DNA of 64,000 nucleotides from Priestia megaterium NBRC 15308 = ATCC 14581. GTDB lineage: Bacteria > Bacillota > Bacilli > Bacillales > Bacillaceae_H. The notes below the pieces were generated by a model. The model was not told the origin of the DNA. It worked only from the letters and a program-made list of their open reading frames with translations, and did not search any database. Location: positions 3,280,501 to 3,344,500 of the forward strand of contig NZ_CP009920.1 of assembly GCF_000832985.1 (NCBI RefSeq), read 5' to 3'. The translations under genes were made by a program, and so were the position numbers. Below, piece after piece: positions 17,483 through 25,433 of the stretch (positions are counted from its first letter, which is position 1; each line of letters starts with the position of its first letter).

Positions 17483-19063
17483 ATGGGAGTGTTTGAAATC
17501 ATTTTACTTATTTTTGGCGCGGTCATGATGCTTGTGATTGTAGTGCCGGTTATTATCGCTATTATTCTTTGGATAAAAGATGAAAAACAAGAAGAGCATT
17601 CGGTTTTGAGAAACTATCCGCTGCTCGGTAAAATGCGCTATATTTCTGAGAAAATGGGGCCTGAACTGCGTCAGTATTTATTTTTAAATAATAACGAAGG
17701 CAAGCCGTTTTCTAGAAATCAATATGAACAAACCGTTAAGTCAGGTAAATACCTCAACCGAATGATGGGGTTTGGCTCAGAGCGTGATTTTAATGAACCG
17801 GGCTATTATATTCGAAACGCGGTGTTTCCAAAGCAGCGCGATGAAATGAAAGCGGATAATACGCAAAAAATTAAAACAAAAGTATATAAAATGGACGCCG
17901 ATAACTTATTTAGCCGAAGAGAGCACCGAGAAGAAAAAGAAGCGGATCCATTTTATTTGCGGGATGAAGATGCGATCGTTATAGGGCCTTCATGCAAAAA
18001 TCCGTTTGTTGTAAAAGGATTAATCGGTCAATCAGCCATGAGCTTTGGAGCGCTTGGTGACCACGCGATTACCGCTTTATCACTAGGATTAGGACGAGCA
18101 GGCGGCACGTGGATGAACACGGGAGAAGGCGGACTGTCACCTTATCATTTAAAAGGAAACGTCGATATTATTTTTCAAATTGGTCCAGGACTCTATGGCG
18201 TTCGGACAAAAGAAGGCGAATTTTCATGGGAAGAATTTAAAAAGAAAAGCGAAATGAAGCAAATCAAAGCGTTTGAAATCAAGCTCGCCCAAGGAGCTAA
18301 AACGCGAGGCGGTCATGTAGACGGTTCAAAAGTAACGGAAGAAATCGCAGAAATCCGCAACTTGAAGCCGGGAGAGTCTGTAGACAGTCCAAACCGCTTT
18401 AAAGAGTTTGCATCGTATCCTGAAATGTTCCAGTTTATTGAAAAACTTCGAGATGTGGGCGGCAAGCCAGTAGGTATTAAAATGGTTGTTGGAAACACAA
18501 ATGATCTTGAAGAAATGGCAGCGTATATGAAAGAGACGGGAAGCGGTCCTGATTTTATTACAATCGACGGAGCAGAAGGCGGAACCGGCGCATCGTTTCA
18601 AGAATTAGCGGACGGAGCGGGCGTACCGCTGTTTTCAGGACTTCCTTTTGTGGATGAACTGCTTAAAAAGTATGGCGTTCGTGATGAAGTGAAGCTTTTT
18701 GCATCGGGCAAGCTGTTAACGGCTGATAAAATTGCGACGGCTTTATCATTAGGTGCCGACTGCGTTAATATTGCCAGAGGCTTTATGTTTTCTGTTGGCT
18801 GTATTCAAGCGGAGGTTTGTCACAACAATAAGTGCCCAGTCGGTGTAGCCACAACAGATCCTAAGCGGCAAAAAGCGCTTATTATTGAAGAAAAGTCATA
18901 CCGCGTGTGCAACTACGTGCTGTCATTACGTGAAGGATTGTTTAATTTGGCCGCAGCAGCCGGTATTGATTCGCCAACGAAGTTTTCAAAAAAACACGTG
19001 GTGTTCAACAACAGCAGCGGACAGTTAGCTGATATTTCTACAAAAGAAAAGATGTATGTATAA
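17483..19063 (+). CDS. yerD: FMN-binding glutamate synthase-like protein
   Basis: A 526-residue protein with an N-terminal membrane helix (about residues 5-28) followed by a domain like the FMN/synthase part of GltB. QSAMSFGALGD, NTGEGGLSPYH, TIDGAEGGTGASF, and the iron-sulfur cysteines in CHNNKCPVGVATTDP are all present. It lacks the amidotransferase domain, so it is not a full glutamate synthase and the substrate is unknown. It matches B. subtilis YerD in size and make-up by recall. It sits 43 bases behind ydaP and probably shares its transcript. Confidence 0.85.
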   Translation: MGVFEIILLIFGAVMMLVIVVPVIIAIILWIKDEKQEEHSVLRNYPLLGKMRYISEKMGPELRQYLFLNNNEGKPFSRNQYEQTVKSGKYLNRMMGFGSERDFNEPGYYIRNAVFPKQRDEMKADNTQKIKTKVYKMDADNLFSRREHREEKEADPFYLRDEDAIVIGPSCKNPFVVKGLIGQSAMSFGALGDHAITALSLGLGRAGGTWMNTGEGGLSPYHLKGNVDIIFQIGPGLYGVRTKEGEFSWEEFKKKSEMKQIKAFEIKLAQGAKTRGGHVDGSKVTEEIAEIRNLKPGESVDSPNRFKEFASYPEMFQFIEKLRDVGGKPVGIKMVVGNTNDLEEMAAYMKETGSGPDFITIDGAEGGTGASFQELADGAGVPLFSGLPFVDELLKKYGVRDEVKLFASGKLLTADKIATALSLGADCVNIARGFMFSVGCIQAEVCHNNKCPVGVATTDPKRQKALIIEEKSYRVCNYVLSLREGLFNLAAAAGIDSPTKFSKKHVVFNNSSGQLADISTKEKMYV

Positions 19064-19090
19064 AAAAGCTGCCAATCGGCAGCTTTTTTA
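19062..19090. terminator. Bidirectional terminator between yerD and the GntR-family gene
   Basis: AAAAAAGCTGCC and GGCAGCTTTTTT with a four-base loop; A- and T-runs serve both directions. Confidence 0.85.
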
Positions 19091-19714
19091 TTGTCTTCTT
19101 TGAAGCAAATGCAGGCAAAACTCTAAGTCTTTTTGAAGATGCTCTTGCATTAAAGCTTCGGCTTTTTCGGCATTGCGTTCTTTAATAGCGTTATAAATGT
19201 CTTCGTGTTCGTCGATTAAAAACGGGCGGTTGTAAAATACGACCGTATGACGGAATAAGTAAATGATCGACTGCATGCGGTCGATGATATTAATCATTAC
19301 CTCATTGTTGCTTGCGTTCACAATAATGGCGTGGAAACGTTCATTTGCGCTCATAATTTCTTCAAACGAGCCGTTTCTTCCGATATCTACGCATTCCTTT
19401 AATTCTTCTAATTCGTTGTCAGACAAAAAAGTTGCGGCAGCTTTAGAAGCTGAGCCTTCTAATAACATTCGTACTTCAAACAAGTTGCGTAAGTCTTTTT
19501 CTGTCGGTGACACCACTTTTTTTCGAACAATCAGTCCTTCATATTCTAAGCGTCTGATGGAGTCACGAATCGGCGTTCGGCTGAATCCAAGCTCGCTCGC
19601 TAATTTTTCTTCGACAATTTTTGTACCGCCTTCAAGCTCACCATTTAAAATTTTATCTCGAATCATTTCATAAGAAGGGTGATGAGACGAACGAGAACCT
19701 TGATTTCTTAACAT
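19088..19714 (-). CDS. GntR-family regulator, FadR/FCD type
   Basis: A 208-residue regulator. The N-terminal winged helix (EEKLASELGFSRTPIRDSIRRLEYEGL) is the GntR signature, and the C-terminal half is an all-helical FCD domain with the metal/ligand residues in ERFHAIIVNAS and the terminal H-x-QKDLEFC helix. The start is ATG 19714, eight bases after GAGGTGA; a longer frame from 19735 is rejected. It is divergent from the dehydrogenase-kinase-permease operon, whose control region holds several GTATAC palindromes. It most likely represses that operon until a sugar acid binds. The effector is unknown. Confidence 0.88.
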   Translation of the reverse strand: MLRNQGSRSSHHPSYEMIRDKILNGELEGGTKIVEEKLASELGFSRTPIRDSIRRLEYEGLIVRKKVVSPTEKDLRNLFEVRMLLEGSASKAAATFLSDNELEELKECVDIGRNGSFEEIMSANERFHAIIVNASNNEVMINIIDRMQSIIYLFRHTVVFYNRPFLIDEHEDIYNAIKERNAEKAEALMQEHLQKDLEFCLHLLQRRQ

Positions 19715-19790
19715 ACTCTGCTTCACCTCTAGCATTCGACACGAGGAAATCTCGTCTCTTTCTCTCTTTAGTTTTTATCATTTTGTACGC

Positions 19791-19796
19791 GTATAC
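19791..19796. promoter_or_regulatory. GTATAC palindrome upstream of the GntR gene
   Basis: One GTATAC lies 77 bases upstream of the regulator start, in position for autoregulation. Confidence 0.4.
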
Positions 19797-19906
19797 CCAA
19801 ATCATACTATAACTTGTGAAAAGGTGGGACGGAAAGTTTCGCTTTTGGAAATAAATTTCATTTTAAAAAAGGCTAGACAAATAAATAGAATGCGAATATG
19901 ATGAGT

Positions 19907-19987
19907 GTATACAAAATTATCAGAAATGTATACAAAAAATATTTTAACGTATACATTATTTTTTAAAACGTATTTGAAAACGTATAC
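19907..19987. promoter_or_regulatory. Array of GTATAC operators with 21-bp spacing
   Basis: GTATAC occurs at 19907, 19928 and 19949, exactly 21 bp apart. A degenerate GTATTT sits at 19970 (again 21 bp on), and a last GTATAC is at 19982. Two-turn spacing places the sites on one face of the helix. They are the likely binding sites of the adjacent FadR-type regulator. Confidence 0.65.
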
Positions 19988-19988
19988 A
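19974..19988. promoter_or_regulatory. Catabolite-responsive element (cre) overlapping the last GTATAC
   Basis: TTGAAAACGTATACA matches the CcpA consensus WTGNAANCGNWNNCW at every fixed position. It lies just before the dehydrogenase ribosome binding site. Confidence 0.65.
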
Positions 19989-20007
19989 ACAAGGGGAGGA
20001 AACGAAA

Positions 20008-20910
20008 ATGACAAAACGCGTTGGATTTATTGGACTTGGAATTATGGGAAAACCGATGACGCTCAATTTATTAAAAGCAGGTTTTGAGGTAACGGTTTAC
20101 GATATTAATAAAGCAGCAGTAGAAGAAGTGAAGACAGCAGGAGGATTTGGAGCAGAAAGCCTTGCTGAAGTTGCGGTGAACAGCGACGTGATGATCACGA
20201 TGCTTCCGGCTTCACATCATGTAAAAAGCGTAGTGCTTGGAGAAGAAGGGTTAATTCATAGCGCAAAAAAAGGAAGCGTTATCATTGATATGAGCTCCAT
20301 TTCACCGGTAGCATCAAAAGAAATTGCCGCTGAGCTCGCACAAAAAGGAATTCACATGCTAGACGCTCCGGTTAGCGGCGGAGAGCCAAAAGCAATTGAT
20401 GGTACGCTTGCGATTATGGTTGGAGGAAATGAACATATCTTTGAAAGCGTTTCACCTATTCTTCATGCGATGGGAGCAGAAGTAACGCTTGTTGGTGACA
20501 ACGGAAGCGGCGTAACGGCTAAGCTTGCAAACCAAGTCATTGTAAACTTAAATATCGCAGCGATGTCTGAAGCACTTGTACTAGCAGCCAAAGCAGGCAT
20601 TGACGTTGAAAAAATGTATCAAGCGATTCGCGGCGGATTAGCAGGAAGCGCTGTATTAGATGCAAAAGTACCGCTGATTTTAGACCGCAACTTTGTAGCA
20701 GGCGGACGCATTGATATTAACTTAAAAGATATGACAAACGTGATGGAAACGGCTCATGACATTGGCGTACCGCTTCCGCTTTCAAGTCAGCTTGTGGAAA
20801 TTTTCCATGCGTTAAAAGTAGACGGAAAAGCAAGCGATGATCACGGCGGAATTGTGCAGTACTATGAAAAATTAGCAAACGTTGAAGTGAAAAAGAAGGT
20901 GGAAGCATGA
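20008..20910 (+). CDS. Beta-hydroxyacid dehydrogenase (GarR/LtnD-like)
   Basis: A 300-residue NAD(P)-dependent dehydrogenase of the 3-hydroxyisobutyrate/tartronate semialdehyde reductase family. It has the Rossmann loop GFIGLGIMGKPM, the substrate block DAPVSGGEPKA, and the catalytic Lys in AKLANQ (Lys about 172). Beside an OtnK-type kinase the best fit is oxidation of L-threonate or another four-carbon sugar acid at C2, as in LtnD. Tartronate semialdehyde reduction is the alternative. Its stop overlaps the kinase start by four bases. Control is probably by the divergent GntR protein and CcpA. Confidence 0.82.
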   Translation: MTKRVGFIGLGIMGKPMTLNLLKAGFEVTVYDINKAAVEEVKTAGGFGAESLAEVAVNSDVMITMLPASHHVKSVVLGEEGLIHSAKKGSVIIDMSSISPVASKEIAAELAQKGIHMLDAPVSGGEPKAIDGTLAIMVGGNEHIFESVSPILHAMGAEVTLVGDNGSGVTAKLANQVIVNLNIAAMSEALVLAAKAGIDVEKMYQAIRGGLAGSAVLDAKVPLILDRNFVAGGRIDINLKDMTNVMETAHDIGVPLPLSSQLVEIFHALKVDGKASDDHGGIVQYYEKLANVEVKKKVEA

Positions 20911-22346
20911 TTAAACAGCAGGAAAAACGTCTTGTAAGCGATGTGTTTAAAGACATTCCAGGGGTCGATGAGGCACTTGTACAAAAAATGCTTGATGAAG
21001 AGCTGCTGACGTTTAATCAAAAAATCATCGTACTGGATGATGATCCGACGGGTGTTCAAACGGTTAACGGTATTTCCGTGTACACAGACTGGAGCAAAGA
21101 CAGCATTAAGCAAGGATTTTTAGAAGAAAACTCCATGTTTTTTATTCTAACAAATTCACGCGGATTTACCGCTTCTGAAACGGAAAAAGCCCATGCGGAC
21201 ATTGCTGCTGTTATTACAGAGGTGGCGGCTGAAGTAAATAAAGAGTTTTTAATTATCAGCAGAGGTGATTCGACTCTTCGCGGTCACTATCCGTTAGAAA
21301 CAGAAGTGTTAAAGAAAACGGTTGAACAGCACTCCAATCAAGTGCTTGACGGCGAAGTGATCTTTCCTTTCTTTAAAGAAGGCGGACGATTCACCATTGA
21401 TAACATTCACTACGTGCAAGATGAAGACTACTTAGTGCCGGCAGGAGAAACGGAATTTGCAAAAGACCGTACGTTTGGCTACAGTAAATCTCATTTAGGC
21501 GAGTGGGTAGAAGAAAAGTCAGAAGGAAAATTCAAAGCAAGTCATACGACGTATATTTCGCTTGGAAGCATTCGTGCACTTGATTTAGTGACGATTACCA
21601 ATCAGTTAATGGAAGTGAAAGACTTTAACAAAGTGATCGTGAACGCAGTAGATTATGTGGACGTGAAAGTTGTGACGATTGCACTTCTTCGCGCGATGAA
21701 GCTTGGAAAGCACTTTATGTATCGTAGCGCTGCGGCTCTAACAAAAGTGATGGGCGGCGTGAGCGACAAAGACCTTTTAACAAAAGAAGAGCTCATTAAA
21801 GAAAAGTCGTCAAACGGCGGATTAATTATGGTTGGTTCGCATGTTAAAAAAACAACAGAGCAGTTAGAAGAATTAAAGAAATGCAGCTTCATTGAATTTA
21901 TTGAATTTGATTGTCATCTTGTCTTAGAACCTGAAAAGTTTGAAGCAGAAGTGAACCGTATTATCAATGAAGCAGAGAAGCTTATTTCACAAGGTCAAAC
22001 GGTAGCTGTGTATACAAGACGCGAGCGCTTAGATCTTGGCGAAGGCAAAAAAGAAGAAGAGCTTAAATTATCGGTAAAAATTTCAGATGCGGTTACAAGC
22101 ATTGTTCGCCGCTTAAACGTTCGTCCAAACTTTATCGTCGCAAAAGGCGGCATTACGTCAAGTGATATTGGCGTAAACGGCTTATCCGTAAAGCGTGCGA
22201 CCGTTGCTGGACAAATCAAGCCGGGCATTCCGGTATGGGTAACGGGAGACGAAAGTAAGTTTCCGGGCATTGCGTACATCATTTTCCCTGGAAACGTCGG
22301 AGCCAAAACAACGCTTCGAGAAACGGTTGAATTACTAAGTAAATAG
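20907..22346 (+). CDS. Four-carbon acid sugar kinase (OtnK/DUF1537 family)
   Basis: A 479-residue kinase of the two-domain DUF1537 family, which phosphorylates 3-oxo-tetronates or D-threonate. The N-terminal domain has LDDDPTGVQTVNG and ISRGDSTLRGHYPLE, the acid-binding parts. The C-terminal nucleotide domain has AKGGITSSDIGVNGL and the VTGDESKFPG region. Translation is coupled to the dehydrogenase through an ATGA overlap. In described pathways an aldolase/decarboxylase (OtnC) or PdxA2 acts next; neither is in the neighbourhood, so that step must be encoded elsewhere or this is a different route. Confidence 0.85.
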   Translation: MIKQQEKRLVSDVFKDIPGVDEALVQKMLDEELLTFNQKIIVLDDDPTGVQTVNGISVYTDWSKDSIKQGFLEENSMFFILTNSRGFTASETEKAHADIAAVITEVAAEVNKEFLIISRGDSTLRGHYPLETEVLKKTVEQHSNQVLDGEVIFPFFKEGGRFTIDNIHYVQDEDYLVPAGETEFAKDRTFGYSKSHLGEWVEEKSEGKFKASHTTYISLGSIRALDLVTITNQLMEVKDFNKVIVNAVDYVDVKVVTIALLRAMKLGKHFMYRSAAALTKVMGGVSDKDLLTKEELIKEKSSNGGLIMVGSHVKKTTEQLEELKKCSFIEFIEFDCHLVLEPEKFEAEVNRIINEAEKLISQGQTVAVYTRRERLDLGEGKKEEELKLSVKISDAVTSIVRRLNVRPNFIVAKGGITSSDIGVNGLSVKRATVAGQIKPGIPVWVTGDESKFPGIAYIIFPGNVGAKTTLRETVELLSK

Positions 22347-22387
22347 AAAGAAGTGAACGTACGAGGTGCGTTCACTTTAGAAAATAT

Positions 22388-22402
22388 TTGAAAGCGTATA
22401 CA
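22388..22402. promoter_or_regulatory. cre with embedded GTATAC before the GntP permease
   Basis: TTGAAAGCGTATACA is a perfect cre match that contains a GTATAC operator (22396-22401). It is nearly identical to the composite site at 19974, which indicates shared control of the permease by CcpA and the GntR regulator. Confidence 0.65.
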
Positions 22403-22452
22403 TTATTTGGATGTACGTACATGAAAAATGGTCACACTAAGGGGATGAACAT

Positions 22453-23811
22453 ATGAATTCAGTATTCGGATTAAGTCATGAAGCAAGTCTTTTGCTGTAT
22501 GCGATTGTATCGATTGTCGGACTTATCTTTTTAATTGCTAAATTTAAAACAAATCCGTTCGTAGCACTGATTGTCGCGGCTTTGTTTATGGGTCTTATTT
22601 CAGGTATGAAGCTGCCTGATATCGTAACGGCGTTCCAAGAAGGAGTAGCGAGCGTCTTAGGATTTATCGCGATTGTTCTTGGTCTTGGAACGATGTTAGG
22701 TAAAATGATGGCAGAGTCAGGCGGAGCCGAGCGTATTGCCCGCACGTTAATTAACGTATTCGGTGAAAAGAACGTACACTGGGCAATGATGGTTGTAGCC
22801 GTTATTTGCGGTATCCCGGTCTTTTTCCAAGTTGGTGTTGTGTTATTAATTCCGCTTGTGTTTGTAATTGCCAAGCATACGGGTACGTCACTTATTAAAA
22901 TTGGTTTATCATTAATTGCCGGTTTAGCCGTTGTTCACAGTTTAGTGCCTCCGCATCCGGCAGCGATGCTAGCGGTGGATATCTTTAAAGCAGATTTAGG
23001 TAAAACAATTTTGTATTCATTAGTTGTGGCCTTTCCAGCTGCAGCCGTAGCAGGTCCGATTTACGGATCGTTCATTTCACGCCGTGTTCACGTAGAGCCA
23101 ACGGGTGAAATTATGGAGCAGTTCACAGAGTCAAAGCATAAAGATCTTCCTGGTTTCGGGATTACGTTATTCACGATTTTACTTCCAGTACTATTAATGC
23201 TTTTAGCAACGATCACTGGGTTTGTTTATCCAGAAACAAGTACGATTCGCTACGTAACAAATTTTATTGGAAGTCCAATCGTTGCGCTGTTAATTTCGCT
23301 AGTGTTTGCTTTTTATTCGTTCGGCTTTGCAAGAGGGTACAACAAAGATGATTTATTAAAATTCACAAACGAATGTCTTGGACCCGTTGCTTCGATCATT
23401 TTAATCATCGGTGCAGGCGGCGGTTTTAATAAAATTTTAACAGCAAGCGGTGTGGGTGACGCGATTGCAGGATTTGCTCAAGATGCACATCTTTCTCCTA
23501 TCATACTAGCGTTTGTGATTGCCGGGTTAATTCGTGCAGCAGTTGGTTCAGCAACAGTAGCAATGACAACAGCAGCAGGTATTGTCGCACCCATTGCAGC
23601 AACGATGCCAAACGTAAGTCCAGAGCTATTGGTGCTAGCAACAGGCGCAGGTTCGGTGATGCTATCGCACGTAAATGATTCTGGCTTCTGGTTAATCAAA
23701 GAATTCTTTAACATGTCAGTTGCCCAAACGTTAAAAACGTGGACAGTGATGGAAACGATTCTATCATTTGCGGCGTTTGCGATGGTTCTTATTTTAGACA
23801 TTTTTATTTAA
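22453..23811 (+). CDS. GntP-family gluconate/sugar-acid permease
   Basis: A 452-residue, highly hydrophobic transporter with about 12 membrane segments. Family features include ALFMGLISGMKL, SGGAERIARTL, VHSLVPPHPAAM and GAGSVMLSHVNDSGFW. GntP proteins import gluconate or related sugar acids by proton symport. It follows the kinase by about 100 bases that hold the composite cre/GTATAC site, so it may have its own promoter under the same regulators. It is the uptake step for whatever acid the dehydrogenase and kinase use. Confidence 0.9.
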   Translation: MNSVFGLSHEASLLLYAIVSIVGLIFLIAKFKTNPFVALIVAALFMGLISGMKLPDIVTAFQEGVASVLGFIAIVLGLGTMLGKMMAESGGAERIARTLINVFGEKNVHWAMMVVAVICGIPVFFQVGVVLLIPLVFVIAKHTGTSLIKIGLSLIAGLAVVHSLVPPHPAAMLAVDIFKADLGKTILYSLVVAFPAAAVAGPIYGSFISRRVHVEPTGEIMEQFTESKHKDLPGFGITLFTILLPVLLMLLATITGFVYPETSTIRYVTNFIGSPIVALLISLVFAFYSFGFARGYNKDDLLKFTNECLGPVASIILIIGAGGGFNKILTASGVGDAIAGFAQDAHLSPIILAFVIAGLIRAAVGSATVAMTTAAGIVAPIAATMPNVSPELLVLATGAGSVMLSHVNDSGFWLIKEFFNMSVAQTLKTWTVMETILSFAAFAMVLILDIFI

Positions 23812-23839
23812 AAAAAAGCGCTGGTTTCAGCGCTTTTTT
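23812..23839 (+). terminator. Terminator after the GntP permease
   Basis: AAAAAAGCGCTG and CAGCGCTTTTTT with a GTTT loop. Confidence 0.9.
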
Positions 23840-23948
23840 CTTTGATATAAAATATGTTCAAAATATTTAAAATAATGAGAAAAAAAGACTAGATTTTTCC
23901 CGTTTCGATAGTATAGAATAGTTATAAAGTAGCAAAGGGGGTAGATGT

Positions 23949-24428
23949 ATGACAAATGATGAAAAATATCAAATTGGTTTGACGACAAAAGCATTGATTC
24001 CAGTGAACGATCCTATTCACCGCACAAAGGTGCTGGATGAAGCAGGAGAATACATGCTAAGCAAGACGTGTAAGCAATTATTAGAAGAAGCGTGCATTCG
24101 AGAATTAAGTACGTTTAAGGGATCGATTGCCGCCGTTCGAAAAATGTTTCCGTACAAACAGCTTACACCTCTTGTCATTAGTCGTTCACAAGCGATTATT
24201 GCGTTTCCTACATCTTCGCCCAATGACTACAGCTGCGCTTGGATTTTCTCCTCTCACGTTCATACTTCACATACGCTTGCTACAGTTCATTCATCCTCCA
24301 TGCTAATTCACTTCAAAGACGGAACGTTCATTCCAGTTAAGCTTTCTTATTATAGTTTAGAAAAAAAACTGGCCAGAGCAGCTGTTATTCGCAATTACTG
24401 TTTAGAAAGTCCGGTTGTCTTGGCATAA
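23949..24428 (+). CDS. comK: ComK-family competence transcription factor homolog
   Basis: A 159-residue protein with ComK family landmarks: an early TTKALIPV strand region, GSIAAVRKMF near the middle, IIAFPTSSPND, CAWIFSSHVH (compare the CGWISHVHV region of B. subtilis ComK) and a C-terminal IPVKLSYYSLEKKLARA segment. It is shorter than B. subtilis ComK (192) and lacks the long C-terminal tail used for degradation control, so it may be a ComK2-type paralog. The start follows AAAGGGGG. A good AAAA-N5-TTTT K-box pair was not found upstream. It converges with a small sigma factor gene. Confidence 0.78.
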   Translation: MTNDEKYQIGLTTKALIPVNDPIHRTKVLDEAGEYMLSKTCKQLLEEACIRELSTFKGSIAAVRKMFPYKQLTPLVISRSQAIIAFPTSSPNDYSCAWIFSSHVHTSHTLATVHSSSMLIHFKDGTFIPVKLSYYSLEKKLARAAVIRNYCLESPVVLA

Positions 24429-24498
24429 TGCGTTCGATTTATCGAATAAACTTGTCCTACATATGAACAATCGTTTGGACTACACATATGAACGGAAG

Positions 24499-24528
24499 GA
24501 GGAAGCTTATCATAAGCTTCCTCTTTTT
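24499..24528 (+). terminator. Terminator after the comK homolog
   Basis: GAGGAAGCTTA (24499-24509) and TAAGCTTCCTC (24513-24523) followed by five T. Confidence 0.8.
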
Positions 24529-24529
24529 C

Positions 24530-25021
24530 TTACTCTTGAAGAAGCGAGGCCTTTAGCTTTTTGCGAGCTGCTTTTCCCCAGTTTTTAACGGCTCCCGTAG
24601 AGACTCCGTATTTATAGGCAATATCTCTATACGAGTAGCCTTCTAGCAGATGTTCGAGTACATAGATTTTTTCTCTTCCTGTTAAGTGTTCGATATGCTG
24701 CTCAATGATTTCACTTTCTAGCGGAACGGGAAGAGCGGGATCTTCGTTTAGTGAAAGCAGGTTTTGCTCAGCAGGTGTTTCACGTTCTTCGTATAAAATG
24801 GTGCCTTTTAAATGAGAAAGGATCGTACCGCGCACGGTTGTGTAGGCATAAGCGGAAAAAGAGCCTTTGTTTTCATCAAATTTTTGATACGCTCTCCATA
24901 AACCAATCAACGCAATTTGATAATATTCGTCGTAGTCTTTGTAAATGTGAAACTTTTTAATCATCGATACAATTAATGGATGAAAAGATGAAGCGATTTG
25001 ATCAAACGAGCTTTTTTGCAT
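24530..25021 (-). CDS. Small sigma-70 family RNA polymerase sigma factor
   Basis: A 163-residue protein with sigma region 2 (DYDEYYQIALIGLWRAYQKF, then FSAYAYTTVRGTILSHL for -10 recognition) and region 4 (LTGREKIYVLEHLLEGYSY with the helix-turn-helix YGVSTGAVKNWGKAA). Region 3 is absent, as in ECF and competence-type sigma factors. I start it at ATG 25021, seven bases after AAGGA; a TTG six codons earlier overlaps that site. It is convergent with the comK homolog. No anti-sigma gene is adjacent, so control must be at expression or stability. Its regulon is unknown. Confidence 0.85.
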   Translation of the reverse strand: MQKSSFDQIASSFHPLIVSMIKKFHIYKDYDEYYQIALIGLWRAYQKFDENKGSFSAYAYTTVRGTILSHLKGTILYEERETPAEQNLLSLNEDPALPVPLESEIIEQHIEHLTGREKIYVLEHLLEGYSYRDIAYKYGVSTGAVKNWGKAARKKLKASLLQE

Positions 25022-25266
25022 GTAGCATTCCTTTTTCAAAAACGCGTTTTTGCTGTATTCCGCCGGTATCTCTACTGTACAAGGAGAAGATCACATGCGC
25101 GAATGAGGGTACATTATGTTTTCTTTTTAAGAAACGTGACGTAATTTCCCCAGAAACTTCACGTTTCGCTAGGAAATATGCGAAGTATATACGTATTTGT
25201 AGAGATTTTACGTACGAAAGGTCCCCCATTCCAAATTCTACTAATCTATACTATTTATATATCTAT

Positions 25267-25359
25267 TATCGATGTAGCAACTCTACCATCACGGAAGAGC
25301 AGTGATGGTAGAGTTGCTAGACCTATCCGGATGAGCCTTTGAGGGTATATTCGCAGGAG
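25267..25359 (+). repeat. Two-hairpin repeat element, copy A
   Basis: Starts with TATCGATGTAG, then a 15-bp perfect hairpin (CAACTCTACCATCAC and complement, 25278-25316). CTAGACCTA follows at 25317, then a reduced second segment, and the 3' box GAGCCTTTGAGGGTATATTC. It lies between the divergent sigma gene and the SGNH-like gene. Three relatives are at 33.6, 34.7 and 42.3 kb. Confidence 0.7.
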
Positions 25360-25371
25360 CTACTAATTTTG

Positions 25372-25416
25372 AGTTCTTCTTTATGAAAGCAAGCTGCTGA
25401 GATTGTAAGAAGAACT
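25372..25416 (+). promoter_or_regulatory. 10-bp stem in the leader of the second SGNH-like gene
   Basis: AGTTCTTCTT (25372-25381) pairs perfectly with AAGAAGAACT (25407-25416), ending four bases before the AAAGGGGAG ribosome binding site. It could limit translation or be a relic of a longer element. Confidence 0.45.
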
Positions 25417-25433
25417 TGTAAAGGGGAGATTGA

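Noticed and set aside
23860-23915. ComK-box (AAAA-N5-TTTT) upstream of the comK homolog
   Set aside because: Only AAAA-N7-TTTT near 23885 is present; spacing is wrong and no second box is at the right distance.
25267-25359. Repeat copy A as a simple terminator of the neighbouring genes
   Set aside because: Neither neighbour ends there (they are divergent), and the conserved boxes around the hairpin recur at three other loci.
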